This document shows positions 43,112 to 53,700 of a stretch of 64,000 nt of DNA, one piece after another. Below the pieces are notes generated by a model. It saw only the letters and a list, made by a program, of their open reading frames with translations. It ran no database searches and was not told the DNA's origin. The stretch's first letter is position 1; the number at the start of each line of letters is the position of its first letter. Source of the stretch: Entoloma clypeatum (taxonomy: Eukaryota > Basidiomycota > Agaricomycetes > Agaricales > Entolomataceae); assembly GCA_963565915.1 (NCBI GenBank), contig OY751486.1, positions 434,001-498,000 of the forward strand. Direction: 5' to 3'. Both the position numbers and the translations under genes were made by a program.

Positions 43112-44330
43112 GAAGGGGAAGACACCTGCGTGATCTCCTGACAGATACCTCGGATGTTCCCCACCTCTGCCTGGACTCCAAGCCTTCCCTCCATTCCCAC
43201 CACACGGGCAACCTTTTTGACCTCCTTGGCGAAAATGGCGAGTTGACCAATCATGTCGTTGATGGTGTTGACGATAGACAACATCTCCCCAGAGACCGAG
43301 ACTCCTGTGATCTTTTGTGTCAGGTCCCCACGAGCCACGACAGTCTGGCCCACCCATCAGCCAAAAAGAAGAGCGACGTCGAAAGACTGTACTCACCGTT
43401 GCAACAGCATTGTCCAGATCCTTCCAGGTCCCTCCCGCGTTCGTAACCCTCGCCTGTCTTCCCAATCTTCCCTCCGTCCCGACTTTCCCTTGCGACTCTG
43501 GTCACCTCATCAGCAAACACGCTCAAGCTCTCGGTGACCGTCTCCTTGAGCTCCAGAATCTCGCCACGAACGTCGACCTCGATTTTCTTCGTCAAATCTC
43601 CACCAGCTACGGCTTTCGTGACTTCGGCGATCAAGCGGACCTGGTTGGTGAGGTTCATGGCCATGAGGTTGACATTGTTGGTGAGGACCTGGTCCGAAGA
43701 TCAGTAACGACACCGGATCGTAACAACGAAGTGGACGAACCTTCCATATTCCCTGGACCTCGAGTACGAAGGCCTGTCCCCCCAAGATACCCTATGTCCC
43801 CATTTCCAAACTGCCTCGAGTGACTTCGTTTGCCAATGTGCTCAGCTGAGCCACCATGGAGTTGACGGTCACCTTGAGGTACAACATCTCCCTGGACATC
43901 GACGTTGACGAGCTTGCTGAGGTCTCCGAGGGCGACAGCCTTGGTAGCCTCGGAGATGGAGCGCAGTTGGTCGTTAAGCCATTTTCTGACGGGATATTAG
44001 TTCCAAGGGCGAAAGTGAGAGAAGAAGGACGTACGTTCACATTAGGTGTCAGATCAGCCCCCTGAACGCCATCGACCTTCGCCTGGCCTCCGAGCATGCC
44101 TTGGGTTCCGACCTCGACTTCGGACGCAAACGCGGAAAGTTGGAGTTGACTGTCCCTAACCATAGATATATGTGTGTATAATGATAAGAAAAACGCACAG
44201 AACATACCTGTGAGCGTCGCCATTTCCCCTTCGAGAGAAATTTCGATCTTATGGGTAAGATTGCCCCGCGCGGCGGCAGTGGTGACGACGGCGATGGAAC
44301 GGACTTGGTCGGTAAGTGATGGACACATAC
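43112..44330 (-). pseudogene. Group III (Nik1/Os-1-type) histidine kinase HAMP-repeat fragment
   Basis: Minus frames and introns spell successive HAMP units of the osmosensing/fungicide-target hybrid kinase: [123 protein letters not shown] and IFAKEVKKVARVVGMEGRLG. Residue blocks are missing within units (for example TRVAL between SEV and EVGT). Frames change repeatedly. The N-terminus, the H-box/ATPase and the receiver are absent. The hAT-like end at 42975 marks one border. A decayed partial copy of a gene that is normally single-copy. Confidence 0.8.
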
Positions 44331-45464
44331 GGCGCTTATAAGACCTGGTAGTTCAGGTGTAAGCCATCGTGCGGGGTGGTGGGTGCCAATGGGCGAGGCA
44401 GCGATGTGGGAAGCAAGGAGGTGAGTCGTTGATGAGCGCATGAGGTGGGGATGACGAGCAGGCGTGAGGTGTCAAACGGGGCGTGGTCTGGTCGGATGTG
44501 TCGATGGGGTCGAGGGTGGTGAGTGCTGGTCTGGGTCGTCAAGTGCGTCAAGGCTGGGGGACGTGAGGTGCGTACCTCGCCAGTGCACAGCGGCGGACGT
44601 TCCTGAGAGAGCGTGGACCGGTTTGGCGGTGATGGTAGGACACCGTGACGAGGGCAAGCCTGTCGCAGGAGGGGGTGAAGTAATCAGTACAGACGATGGC
44701 GAATCTGCCGCCGTCATTGTTTTTGATGGTGGGGTGAAAAGACATACCATTTCCCAGGTTCTGATCGCGCCAGACGTCGTCGCCGACGAGGTGCCGAGCA
44801 TCCGATGAGAAGGGGCTTAAGGCATCCGAGCTGCACGATGTCGGTGGTGCAGAGTTGGTGCAGAGGCGATCTGGCTGAATGCGGACTCGGGAAGTTCGTT
44901 CCGCGCGAGGCTGTGCACTGGCTGTACCCCACATCCAAAACTTCGAACTCAGACCGCAGATCCCCGGTGCCATGATAGATTGTCCATCAAAATAAACAAA
45001 CTCCGACCCACTCCAGTTTGTAAAAGCCGAATTCAAACAAGTTTGAACTCGGAACAGTTTCTGTTGCACAAAAATAGAAGTTCTCCCACTAACCCTTATT
45101 GATCCATGTGTGGAGAGCAATGCGATGCTCTCCAATGCTCTCCGCCGCCTTCCATCCGATCAGCTCTAGGACGCAGATCCAGCTAACCTTAAGGTGTCAC
45201 TTTTTTTCCCCACGTCAAACTATTAACAGGCCTAGGCGCATGTCCGTCGTCATATCATTTGGTGTTCAATTCAATGTAGATTTATCGACCAGCCTGGCAG
45301 AAGTCCTCTTGTTTTCCGGAATGACCATACAGAAAATACAGTTGTACAGAACTCTTCCAAATGGACCAAATCTACGATTAACATGCGATGCAGCAAAGTA
45401 TATAAAATCCTGGTTTTTTATGCAGGCGCATGTTTATTGGGCATCTCCTCCCAAACCCCGGGCC
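44331..45464. other. No gene recognised
   Basis: Several short overlapping ORFs on the minus strand (44548-45135, 44472-44801) without known motifs. The sequence adjoining the kinase fragment may be its eroded upstream part. 45190-45460 precedes the receptor gene and could hold its promoter. Confidence 0.45.
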
Positions 45465-45667
45465 ATGGCAATTAACTCAAGCTCCAACACTACAATGTCT
45501 ACAATCACACAGGCTCGAGTTGATTTTGTGTATGTTCTTGTCCTTCTTGCCATGCTTCCTCACCCCCAGGACTGAACGAAACCACTTTTATGTCTTCTCC
45601 CTTTCAGCGGTGTATTTGCTTATGCATGGACAATTCCAGGAACCATTGTTTGCTTTTTAGTTCTAAT

Positions 45668-45973
45668 TGTTGAAGTTCCACCTGGGCGCTAGCCGCAGAT
45701 GTACTGAGCAACACAGCTACAGTGGAAGTACTCTACTCAACCGTTCTAGTCACTTACTTGGATTGGAGAGGGTAAGGCTGGTGAGAGCGGTTGAGGCTGG
45801 TAAGAGCGATGGAGCTGGTTAAGAGTCAAGAGACAACTTGTTGACATTGACAGTTTCCTGTTCTTATATACCGTACTACTGTTTGTACCAACCAAACAAG
45901 TATGTAATCGAAGATGTGTAAAGGTCACGTGATGTAATCTAATCTAATCTACGTGATGGAAAAGTTTCAACAC
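45668..45973 (-). repeat. Copia-1 LTR L1, 306 bp (original 3' LTR)
   Basis: TGTTGAA...TTCAACA ends. Followed internally by the polypurine tract (45974 on). Outer flank CTAAT. Confidence 0.95.
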
Positions 45974-46041
45974 CCCCCCATATTTAGTACATACTTCTAA
46001 ATACATCTTACTTTTTCCCATATAGGTACTCTTTTTTTCGT

Positions 46042-49000
46042 CTAGTTTTTAAGTAATCCAAAGTACGGGATAAACTTGTTGAAGAGGATCTTCCCCAGAT
46101 TCTTAGTTAAAAGGTCTGCAGGGTTATTTACTCCTTCGATGACTTCGACCGTAATAATTCCTTCGGATACTTTTTCTCTGACAAAGTGAAATCGCACGTC
46201 GATGTGCTTGGACCGCTTTTCAGTCACAGGGTTGGATGCGATAAAGACGGAGCCATTGTTATCTCCATAGATCGGGACTGATCTGATCTGCATCCCAAGT
46301 TCGGCAAGCATGCTTCTAAGCCATGTCACTGCGCGACTGCAATCTGATAGCGCCATGTATTCTGCTTCCGTGGAAGAGAGGGCAATGGTTTTCTGTGCTG
46401 ACGAAACCCATGTTACTGCTCCAGACGCCAGTGATATGAAGTAACCAGTAGTGGATTTCCTGGTGTTTTCATCTGATGCCCAATCGGAGTCTGTAAATGC
46501 GTAGATCCCTTTCCCAGAATCGCCATCGTACATGATCGCGTAATCTTTTGTCGCCTTCAAATACCTGCAAATATCCCTAGCCACTTCTAAATGGCATTTG
46601 GTAGGGTTTGCGGAGAATTGGGACATTTTGATCACGGCGAAACAAATGTCGGGTCTTGTCCCGATCATTAAGTACAATAGTGACCCGATGACGGATTGGT
46701 ACTTGGATCTGAGTTCCGCATTGGGTTCATCCTCAGACTTCATGGGTTTGTAGCCCGTCGGAAGTGGGGTATGGGTGGCATTGGATTCGCTCATCCCCAT
46801 ACGTGCGAGAATTTTCTCAAGGTAGGGTACTTGATCAATGAAGATCTTCTTCCCACGTTGCCTTATTTGGATTGAGAGAAATTCCTTTGGTTCCCCATCG
46901 GGCACTAGGTGACCTAGGTCCCTACATTCCCATGTTGTCATGAAGGCCTTCTTCTTTTCTAGCGTATATTCCCGGCTTGTGCCGAGAAAAGCAGAGTTGT
47001 CGACATAGATGACGGCGATTACAATTTCCCCGTTGGTACTTTTGTGAATGAACACTCCCACATCAGAGTGAAGCCGGACAAAGCCGAGCTTTTTCATGGA
47101 GGAATCAAGTTCTCTCCACCAGGCTAATGCGGCCTGCTTAAGTCCATATAGGGCTTTGTATAGTTGGTACACGAGGTGTTCTTTCCCTTTTACTATGTAG
47201 CCCTCAGGCTGTCGCATGTAGATTACCTCAAGGAGTGTTCCATAGAGGAAGGCTGATGAGACGTCCAAGAGTGTCATGAACCACCCTTCAAGGGCTGTCC
47301 ATGCCAGTATTAGTCGGACGGTTTCATATCTCACGACTGGTGAGAAGATCTGATCAAAGTCGATCCCTTCTACCTGTGAAAAGCCTTTTGCGACGAGGCG
47401 TGCTTTCAGGCGGCCGTCGGACTTTTCGTTGTAAACCCATTTGTTCCTTAGAGCTTTCCTTCCTGCAGGCAGGGGTACTAGCTCCGTGATCACCCCGCGG
47501 CGTTTGAGCATGTCTAGCTCTTTACGTTCAGCCGCATACCAGTCTTCTTTATTTGGAAGAGGGTATATGTCTTTATGGGACATTTCAACGATGCCAACTT
47601 GGACTGATATTGCCTCCATCAGGAGGTCATTCATCCATGCCGTTTGACCGCCCAATCTCCGTCTTCGATCTAATTTTTCAAGATCAGACGCTGGAGTGTC
47701 TTCCCCATAGATGCTTTCTGGCATCTTCCGAACTCGTCGTTCCCTGATTGGTCGATCTGGTACTTGCTCGGGTTCCGGAGTGGGTACTCGCACTTCGTCA
47801 TCAGGCTCACTGGCAGGCAGTTCGTTGTCTGATTCAGGTTGATTCTGTTCAATGGGAACTGGGTCATGGGGTGTTTCGTTGTGACTATCATTGTCATCAT
47901 TTCCGGGGATGAGATCCTCAAACTCATCAGCCGGCTCTGGGTTTTCCATTTCTGGGTGGTTTTCTGGCAACGGGTCGATGTGGCATCTAGGGTACTTGCT
48001 TTCATCAAAGATAGCTTTCCCACCCATGAAAATTGTATTAGTCTCAGGATCCATGAAACGGTATCCTTTGACCCCTGGTTTTGATCCGAGATAAATCATC
48101 AATCGAGATCTAGACTCCAGGGAATTTCTATGTTTTTCCTTTGGGATATACACATATGCCTGACATCCGAAGACTCTGATGCTTGACATATCGGGGATCT
48201 CATTGGTCACCCTGAAGTAAGGGGTATTCCATTCGAGACGCTGCATGGGGGTTCTATTGTAGAGAAACGCTGCATGTTCCAAACAGAATTCCCACCACAT
48301 AGGGGGTAAGCACGCGTCAAAGCGCAAGGCCTGAGATTTCTCCCACAGGGTTCGATTTATCCGTTCTGCTCTACCATTCTGCTGGTGCTGATACGGGAGC
48401 GTGACGTTGATCAGAACTCCATGATCGGCAAGTACATCCTTGTATTCGTCAAACTCTCCACCTCCATCAACTCGCCATTTCTTAGGAGTGGCGGCGAACT
48501 GATTCTGGATCATCGCAAGAAATTGTCGCAGTGCCGTGATGGCATCCGACTTCTTTCTAAGCAAGACAACCCAGACGTGGGATGAAAAATCGTCCAAAAA
48601 CGTGAGGAAATATTTATATGATGCCGTGGATATCTGTTTGAGATCGGAATGGATTAGATCAAAGGTTTTGGTTGCCCTTGTCATTGAATTGGGATATGAC
48701 TGATTCGGCATTTTCCCTTTGAGGCAACCTGTGCAACTTTCCTGTGATTTCTCACGTACTAGTGTCTCAGGTACCCCTTTGGTACTGGTGGGAATCTTTC
48801 GGAGTGCTTGATCATTTGGGTGACCAAGGTGCTTGTGCCATGTTTCGACAGTGATTTCGCTCGAGATCGCATGGATCTGGTCATAGCGTATTTCAGTGTC
48901 TAACCAGTAAATGGTTTGACCAAGGATGTGAGGCGTAAACTGGATTTTGCTCAGCCCTTTGGAGATATTGATTTCTCCACAAGTCCCGTCTACTTTGTAA

Positions 49001-49300
49001 CCATGGTTAAGGAAGACGCCTAGGGACAATAGGCATGTGTCCATGTCTGGAATGTAGAATACCGGTCTGAGAAGATGGGTTTTAATTTCCCCTTTCAGGG
49101 TATGCCGTACTGGAACGGCCCCAACTCCTAATATTTCCAGTTTCTTCCCTTTAGCTGCAGTTTGGACAAATCGCTTGACTGTGAGAGGTCTATAGTATGC
49201 GAAGTCTTTAAACTCATAGGTGAAGTGTAACGAGGCGCCGGAGTCTAATATCCACTGCGCGCGTTCTTTTTCCTTACAGTGTGTACAAGAGGCAAAATGT
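46042..49300 (-). pseudogene. Copia-1 Pol half (protease to RNase H), intact frame
   Basis: 1,092-codon open frame, of which the first codons (MMEKFQ) are read from the adjoining LTR. CTHCKEK, protease LDSGAS, pre-integrase (WHKHLGHP, CTGCLKGK), integrase (HSDLK, GRAERINRT), RVT_2 (WVYNEKSDGR, DVSSAFLYG, YGLKQAALAWW) and RNase H (SDWASDENTRKSTTG, STEAEYMALSD). The frame has no stops, but it is cut off from Gag by the inversion. The RT box is YVDN (46996-47007). A two-codon deletion relative to the other copies removes YHK near 48620. Confidence 0.93.
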
Positions 49301-49517
49301 TGTTGAAACTTTTCCATCACGTAGATTAGATTAGATTAGATTACATCACGTGACCTTTACACATCTTCGATTACATACTTGTTTGGTTGGTACAAAAAGT
49401 AGTACGGTATATAAGACCAGGAAACTGTCAATGTCAACAAGTTGTCTCTTGACTCTTAACCAGCTCCATCGCTCTTACCAGCCTCAACCGCTCTCACCAG
49501 CCTCACCCTCTCCAATC

Positions 49518-49866
49518 TGTTGAACATATCGCCAGATATGTCGCACTATGTGCTTGTCACAGGAAGTGACTATAAGTCACTATTACCATATATGTGAGTT
49601 TATGGTATAACCACGGACACATGACTTGTTTATGTATTGTTTGTACAATGGTCCGTGCGCATATTGGATTAATATAAATACCCATGTATTTAGTACGATG
49701 AATCCTAACTTCTTGAACACCCCAGTTCTCTGAGTTAACTAACAAGCTAGTACAGCTTCTAGAATATCTCTAGTTACTCTTAACCAGGTTAGTTGAGCTT
49801 CCTTCATGCCTTCGTACCGTTACATCTTGAGCGCCCTTTGGGCTGCCTATGTTGGTTACTTCATTA
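49518..49866 (+). repeat. Copia-3 5' LTR, 349 bp
   Basis: Begins TGTTGAACATATCG and ends GTTACTTCATTA. The right end is TA rather than the usual CA, as the duplication and primer site both fix it. TATA-like AATATAAATA at 49671-49680. The start codon of the extra ORF lies within it. Confidence 0.92.
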
Positions 49867-50642
49867 GGTTATGGGCCCCGGCCCTAGCGCTGCATGCTCT
49901 AAGTATCTTAGCTTTTGCGCTATTATTGGCAGCATCCGCTTTGTATGCTAGCCTGGAGACTGGTTTCCTCAGTATCGAATACATCGAGCTCGATGGTTCC
50001 CTTAACGGTGAACCTCGCAGTGTTCGAGGTATCGAATGCACCTTTCAGTGGGTCATTCTTGATCGATTACTTGAGAGAATCCCTGTTACATTGATCGCAT
50101 CACGAGAGCAAGTCCATATGGTGCCAACAGCACAGGGCTCAGTCCCTGCAGGTCATGATGACAATGGACACATCGTTGCACGTTGCGGGGTGTGTCGACA
50201 ACTTGTTGTTGACAGTCAGCATTGCCCAAGGCATTGCATAGACAACACCACCTTTGACTACTCGTGTGCTACGTGTGATGCAGGAACAGCCAGGGCTCGA
50301 GTTCTAAACCGCAGGCGGCGTAATCGCCGTACTGAGGTACCTGTTGTGGTACCTACCCAAGATGGAGATGCCACGGATCCTCCGCCCGTGTATGTTGATG
50401 ATGGGACCATCCCTGAAGCACACGGGGCACCTCCTCTTTCGCCTCCGACCCGACAAGTTCGGTTGCCGGATAATGACTCCTTAATTGAAGCGGCGAACAG
50501 AGCGAATGAAGTCATGCTCCCTATTCAGGGAGGATCTTGCACCTGTGGGCAACACAGCACTCAGGGTGCACATGACGATTGGGTAGAATTAGTGATGGCA
50601 TTTCATATGCTACCACTAGACCAAACAGGGAACGAAGAATGA
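49806..50642 (+). CDS. Copia-3 extra 5' ORF: membrane/zinc-motif protein, 278 aa
   Basis: Starts inside the LTR, reads through the LTR end and the primer site (encoding R-L-W-A-P), and stops 58 bp before the Gag frame opens. Residues 5-50 are strongly hydrophobic with two likely membrane helices (SALWAAYVGYF; ALALHALSILAFALLLAASA). A cysteine cluster near residues 126-160 has spacing C-x2-C-x9-C-x3-C-x11-C-x2-C (CGVC...CPRHC...CATC). An arginine-rich block follows (RARVLNRRRRNRR), then a proline/aspartate-rich part and a CTCGQH motif near the end. Not recognised as Gag, Env or any known family. Intact, with no counterpart in the Copia-1 leader (56324-56691). It could be a captured host ORF. 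Confidence 0.7.
   Translation: MPSYRYILSALWAAYVGYFIRLWAPALALHALSILAFALLLAASALYASLETGFLSIEYIELDGSLNGEPRSVRGIECTFQWVILDRLLERIPVTLIASREQVHMVPTAQGSVPAGHDDNGHIVARCGVCRQLVVDSQHCPRHCIDNTTFDYSCATCDAGTARARVLNRRRRNRRTEVPVVVPTQDGDATDPPPVYVDDGTIPEAHGAPPLSPPTRQVRLPDNDSLIEAANRANEVMLPIQGGSCTCGQHSTQGAHDDWVELVMAFHMLPLDQTGNEE
49867..49881 (+). promoter_or_regulatory. Copia-3 primer-binding site for half-tRNA(iMet)
   Basis: GGTTATGGGCCCCGG directly after the LTR is complementary to the anticodon arm (GGGCCCATAACC) of eukaryotic initiator tRNA, as in Drosophila copia and Ty5, not to a tRNA 3' end. It is also coding sequence of the extra ORF. Confidence 0.75.
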
Positions 50643-50732
50643 TGATCGACAAGGCAGCTCGTCTATTTATTTTCTGATGCGCTTTTTCGATGTTTTCATA
50701 TGCTGATTCTATTTATGTTTCGCAGCATCATC

Positions 50733-53700
50733 ATGTCTTCAAACTCGAAACTCGACCTCGCTTCCTCAGTTCCCAAACTCACCACCACAAACTTCTCCAT
50801 CTATCAGGAGAAAATGAGCACCTACCTGAAGGCTGCTAAAGTGTGGAGGATAGTCACCAGCGATAAAAAGATCCCGGTTGACCCTAAAGAGACAGACTTC
50901 CAAGATAAGTTAAACACTTGGCATGAACAGGACGATCAGGCCCAAGGCCTAATTCAGATGTCCATTTCGGACTCTCTCGTCCATCACATCAAGGGAGCTA
51001 AAACCTCCAAAGAGATGTGGGACCTGATCGCCACTAAACTGTCCATGGTCGGCCCGTCCACCGTTTTTGCTGATTTTCAGCAACTCCTCCGCACCTCTCT
51101 TTCTCCCGCCGATCCTTTATCTGGCATTGATAAGATGCAGACCCTTTTTCAACGACTCGAGCACAACCACATAGACATCCCCAAGTTCGTCCAGATCATG
51201 ATGATCCTGAATGGACTGCCTCAAGGCTATGATGGTCTAGTACACAGCATCCTTTTTGATGCGGTACACTATGTGGCACCTAGCGGAGATCAATCTGCTG
51301 TACTCAAAATCGGGAAAGTAATTGAGCAAGTACGCTCAGAATACTTCCGTAAAAACCCGCACGCTCCACAGTCCCAAGGAAGCGCTCACGCGAATAAAAT
51401 CTCTGCGGTAAAACGCGCTCGTCCTAACCCCCCAAAGTACCAGCCTCGCACTGGACCCTCTCAGGGATCTTCGGAAGGTCCGGCTGCTAACCAACAGCAT
51501 TCGCATCAGCACTCCAAGCCCTGGAAAGGCAAGGGACGTGGAACTTCTGCCGGGAAGACCAAGGGCAAAGGACCCTGGAAAGGAAAAGAGAAGGCGCATT
51601 TTGCCTCCTCTGCCATGGATAGCGCCCCTGATGGGCAGCTTCCAATCCAGACCTTGCCCAACACGGTCATTTACGGAAATGGGTCAATCTTCACTCCGCA
51701 CCCCTCATCATCCACCGATTGGAGGATAAGGAACAACCAATCACTTGCGATCGGTAATATTCCTGGCCCAGGCCCTTTCACGGACCTGGATGGAGCGCGC
51801 ACACTAGCTAACAGCATTGGTGTCCCTCCAACAGCTCAGAATCTAACTCGCCTCGTTGAGGTCCCTGCGCTTCAACGTAATGAAGCTGCAACGTCAAGGC
51901 CGCTCTCAGCGCCTCCGACAATGGACCCCCGGAATCACCGCATTCCGGTTTTCGAAGAAACGCCGAGTAGAATCAGCTGGGCCGATGAGATGGAGACAGA
52001 AGACATAGCCCCCACCATAAGGGGCTATTACGATGAAGGATACGTCAATGACTATATGGAGTATGAAGTTTCCCGTGGTGATGGAAACAACGACGACATG
52101 GGGTATGTTTCACATTCAACAGCATGTACAATGCAGTTAACAAATACTTCACAGAAGCCTCTTTGGAGACGAGTGAATGGACGGCGGTCCAATGTATTTT
52201 TATCACCTGCTGTACACGCGCTTATAGCGCAAATAAATTCTCATTATGCGAATTGTGCTGAATGTAAGAAACAGAATCAATCCAATTGGATTCTTGATTC
52301 AGGTGCATCATTGCACTTTACTTATGATATCAATGATTTCATTGAGTATACCCCACTAAAAGATCGTCAATCTGTGCAAATTGCACAGAAAGGTCACACT
52401 ATTCAGATCCTTGGACAAGGGACGGTGTTGATTAATCACACCATCAAGAAAAACGGGCGAAAACAAAATAAAATAACTCATCTATCACCCGTTTATTATA
52501 TACCAGATTTAGACGTTCGTCTTTTATCTGTAGGCGAGATCCTTAAACAAGGAAATGAAATTAGCGGACGATTTGGTTCGATCACGCTAAAGACCAATTC
52601 AGGTCTTCCTTTGTTTATGTGTTATCCTCATAAGGCAAATGAATCGATTTATTGGCTAAACGCCACGATCATTAAAGAGGAACGAATACACTTGGTTAGT
52701 CTTAGTGTCTCACAGTCTGTTGATTATGACACCTGGCACAAGCGATTCGGACACCCTTCACATGAAGTACTACGACATGCTTCTAAGCATGTCAAAGGTT
52801 TCAATGGAGTGGACAAACCGTCCACTGAGCGACCCTGCAAAGGATGCGCTCTTGGAAAGATGCCTTCAAAATCTTTCCCACCATCTCAGACACGCGCTAA
52901 AGCACCTCTTGAGCTAATCCATTCGGATTTAAAGCAATTCAAGAAGGCGACTTATGGCAAATACAATTATTATATCAGCTTTGTTGATGACTACACGTCA
53001 CACGCCTGGATCTCTTTATTGAGACTAAAATCCGATGCACGCTCTGCACTTCGTGATTTTAATGCCATGGTTAAAAACCAATTCAATATGACAATTAAAA
53101 CTTGGTGTTTTGATGGCAGCGGTGAGTTTGTCCCTTTCCAAGCAGATATGCGTGAGATGGGAATCCAGGGTGAAGTTACTGTGCCGCACCAGCCACAACA
53201 AAACGGTCGTGCGGAACGTTTCAACAGAACTTTAATGGATAAAGCACTTGCTATGTTGCATGATGCTTGCCTACCCGAAATATGGATTCAATTTGCGGTA
53301 GAACATGCACTTCACTTGTATAACCGAACTCCATTGAAAAGACATGGATGGCTTACTCCGTATGAGTCCCTTAAAAAGGAAAAGCCTGATGTGTCGAACC
53401 TACACGTTTTTGGATGTGGTGCTTACGTCTTTCTTCCAAAAGAAGTTCGTACTACCACTGCTAAATCCGAGCTGATGATTTTCATTGGATTTAAAACTGG
53501 AACTAAAGGTTACCGGTTTATGCGGATGCCAAACAACGTGGTCTTCATAGGTGTCACAGCAATGTTTGATGAACAGCTGTTCCCAAAATGTTCTACTTTG
53601 AACAAAATACCTTCGATAACACAATACCATGATCCAACATCAGACGATATGGGAAACGATGATGCAAATGGACATGATGACCCGTCTGATTTACCAACCG

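Noticed and set aside
44472..45135. Minus-strand ORFs as the N-terminus of the histidine kinase
   Set aside because: No recognisable kinase N-terminal motif; frames overlap and are of low complexity.
49301..49517. Gene start MMEKFQ at 49320 (minus) as a genuine Pol N-terminus
   Set aside because: Those codons are LTR sequence read in antisense; the frame continuity is accidental.
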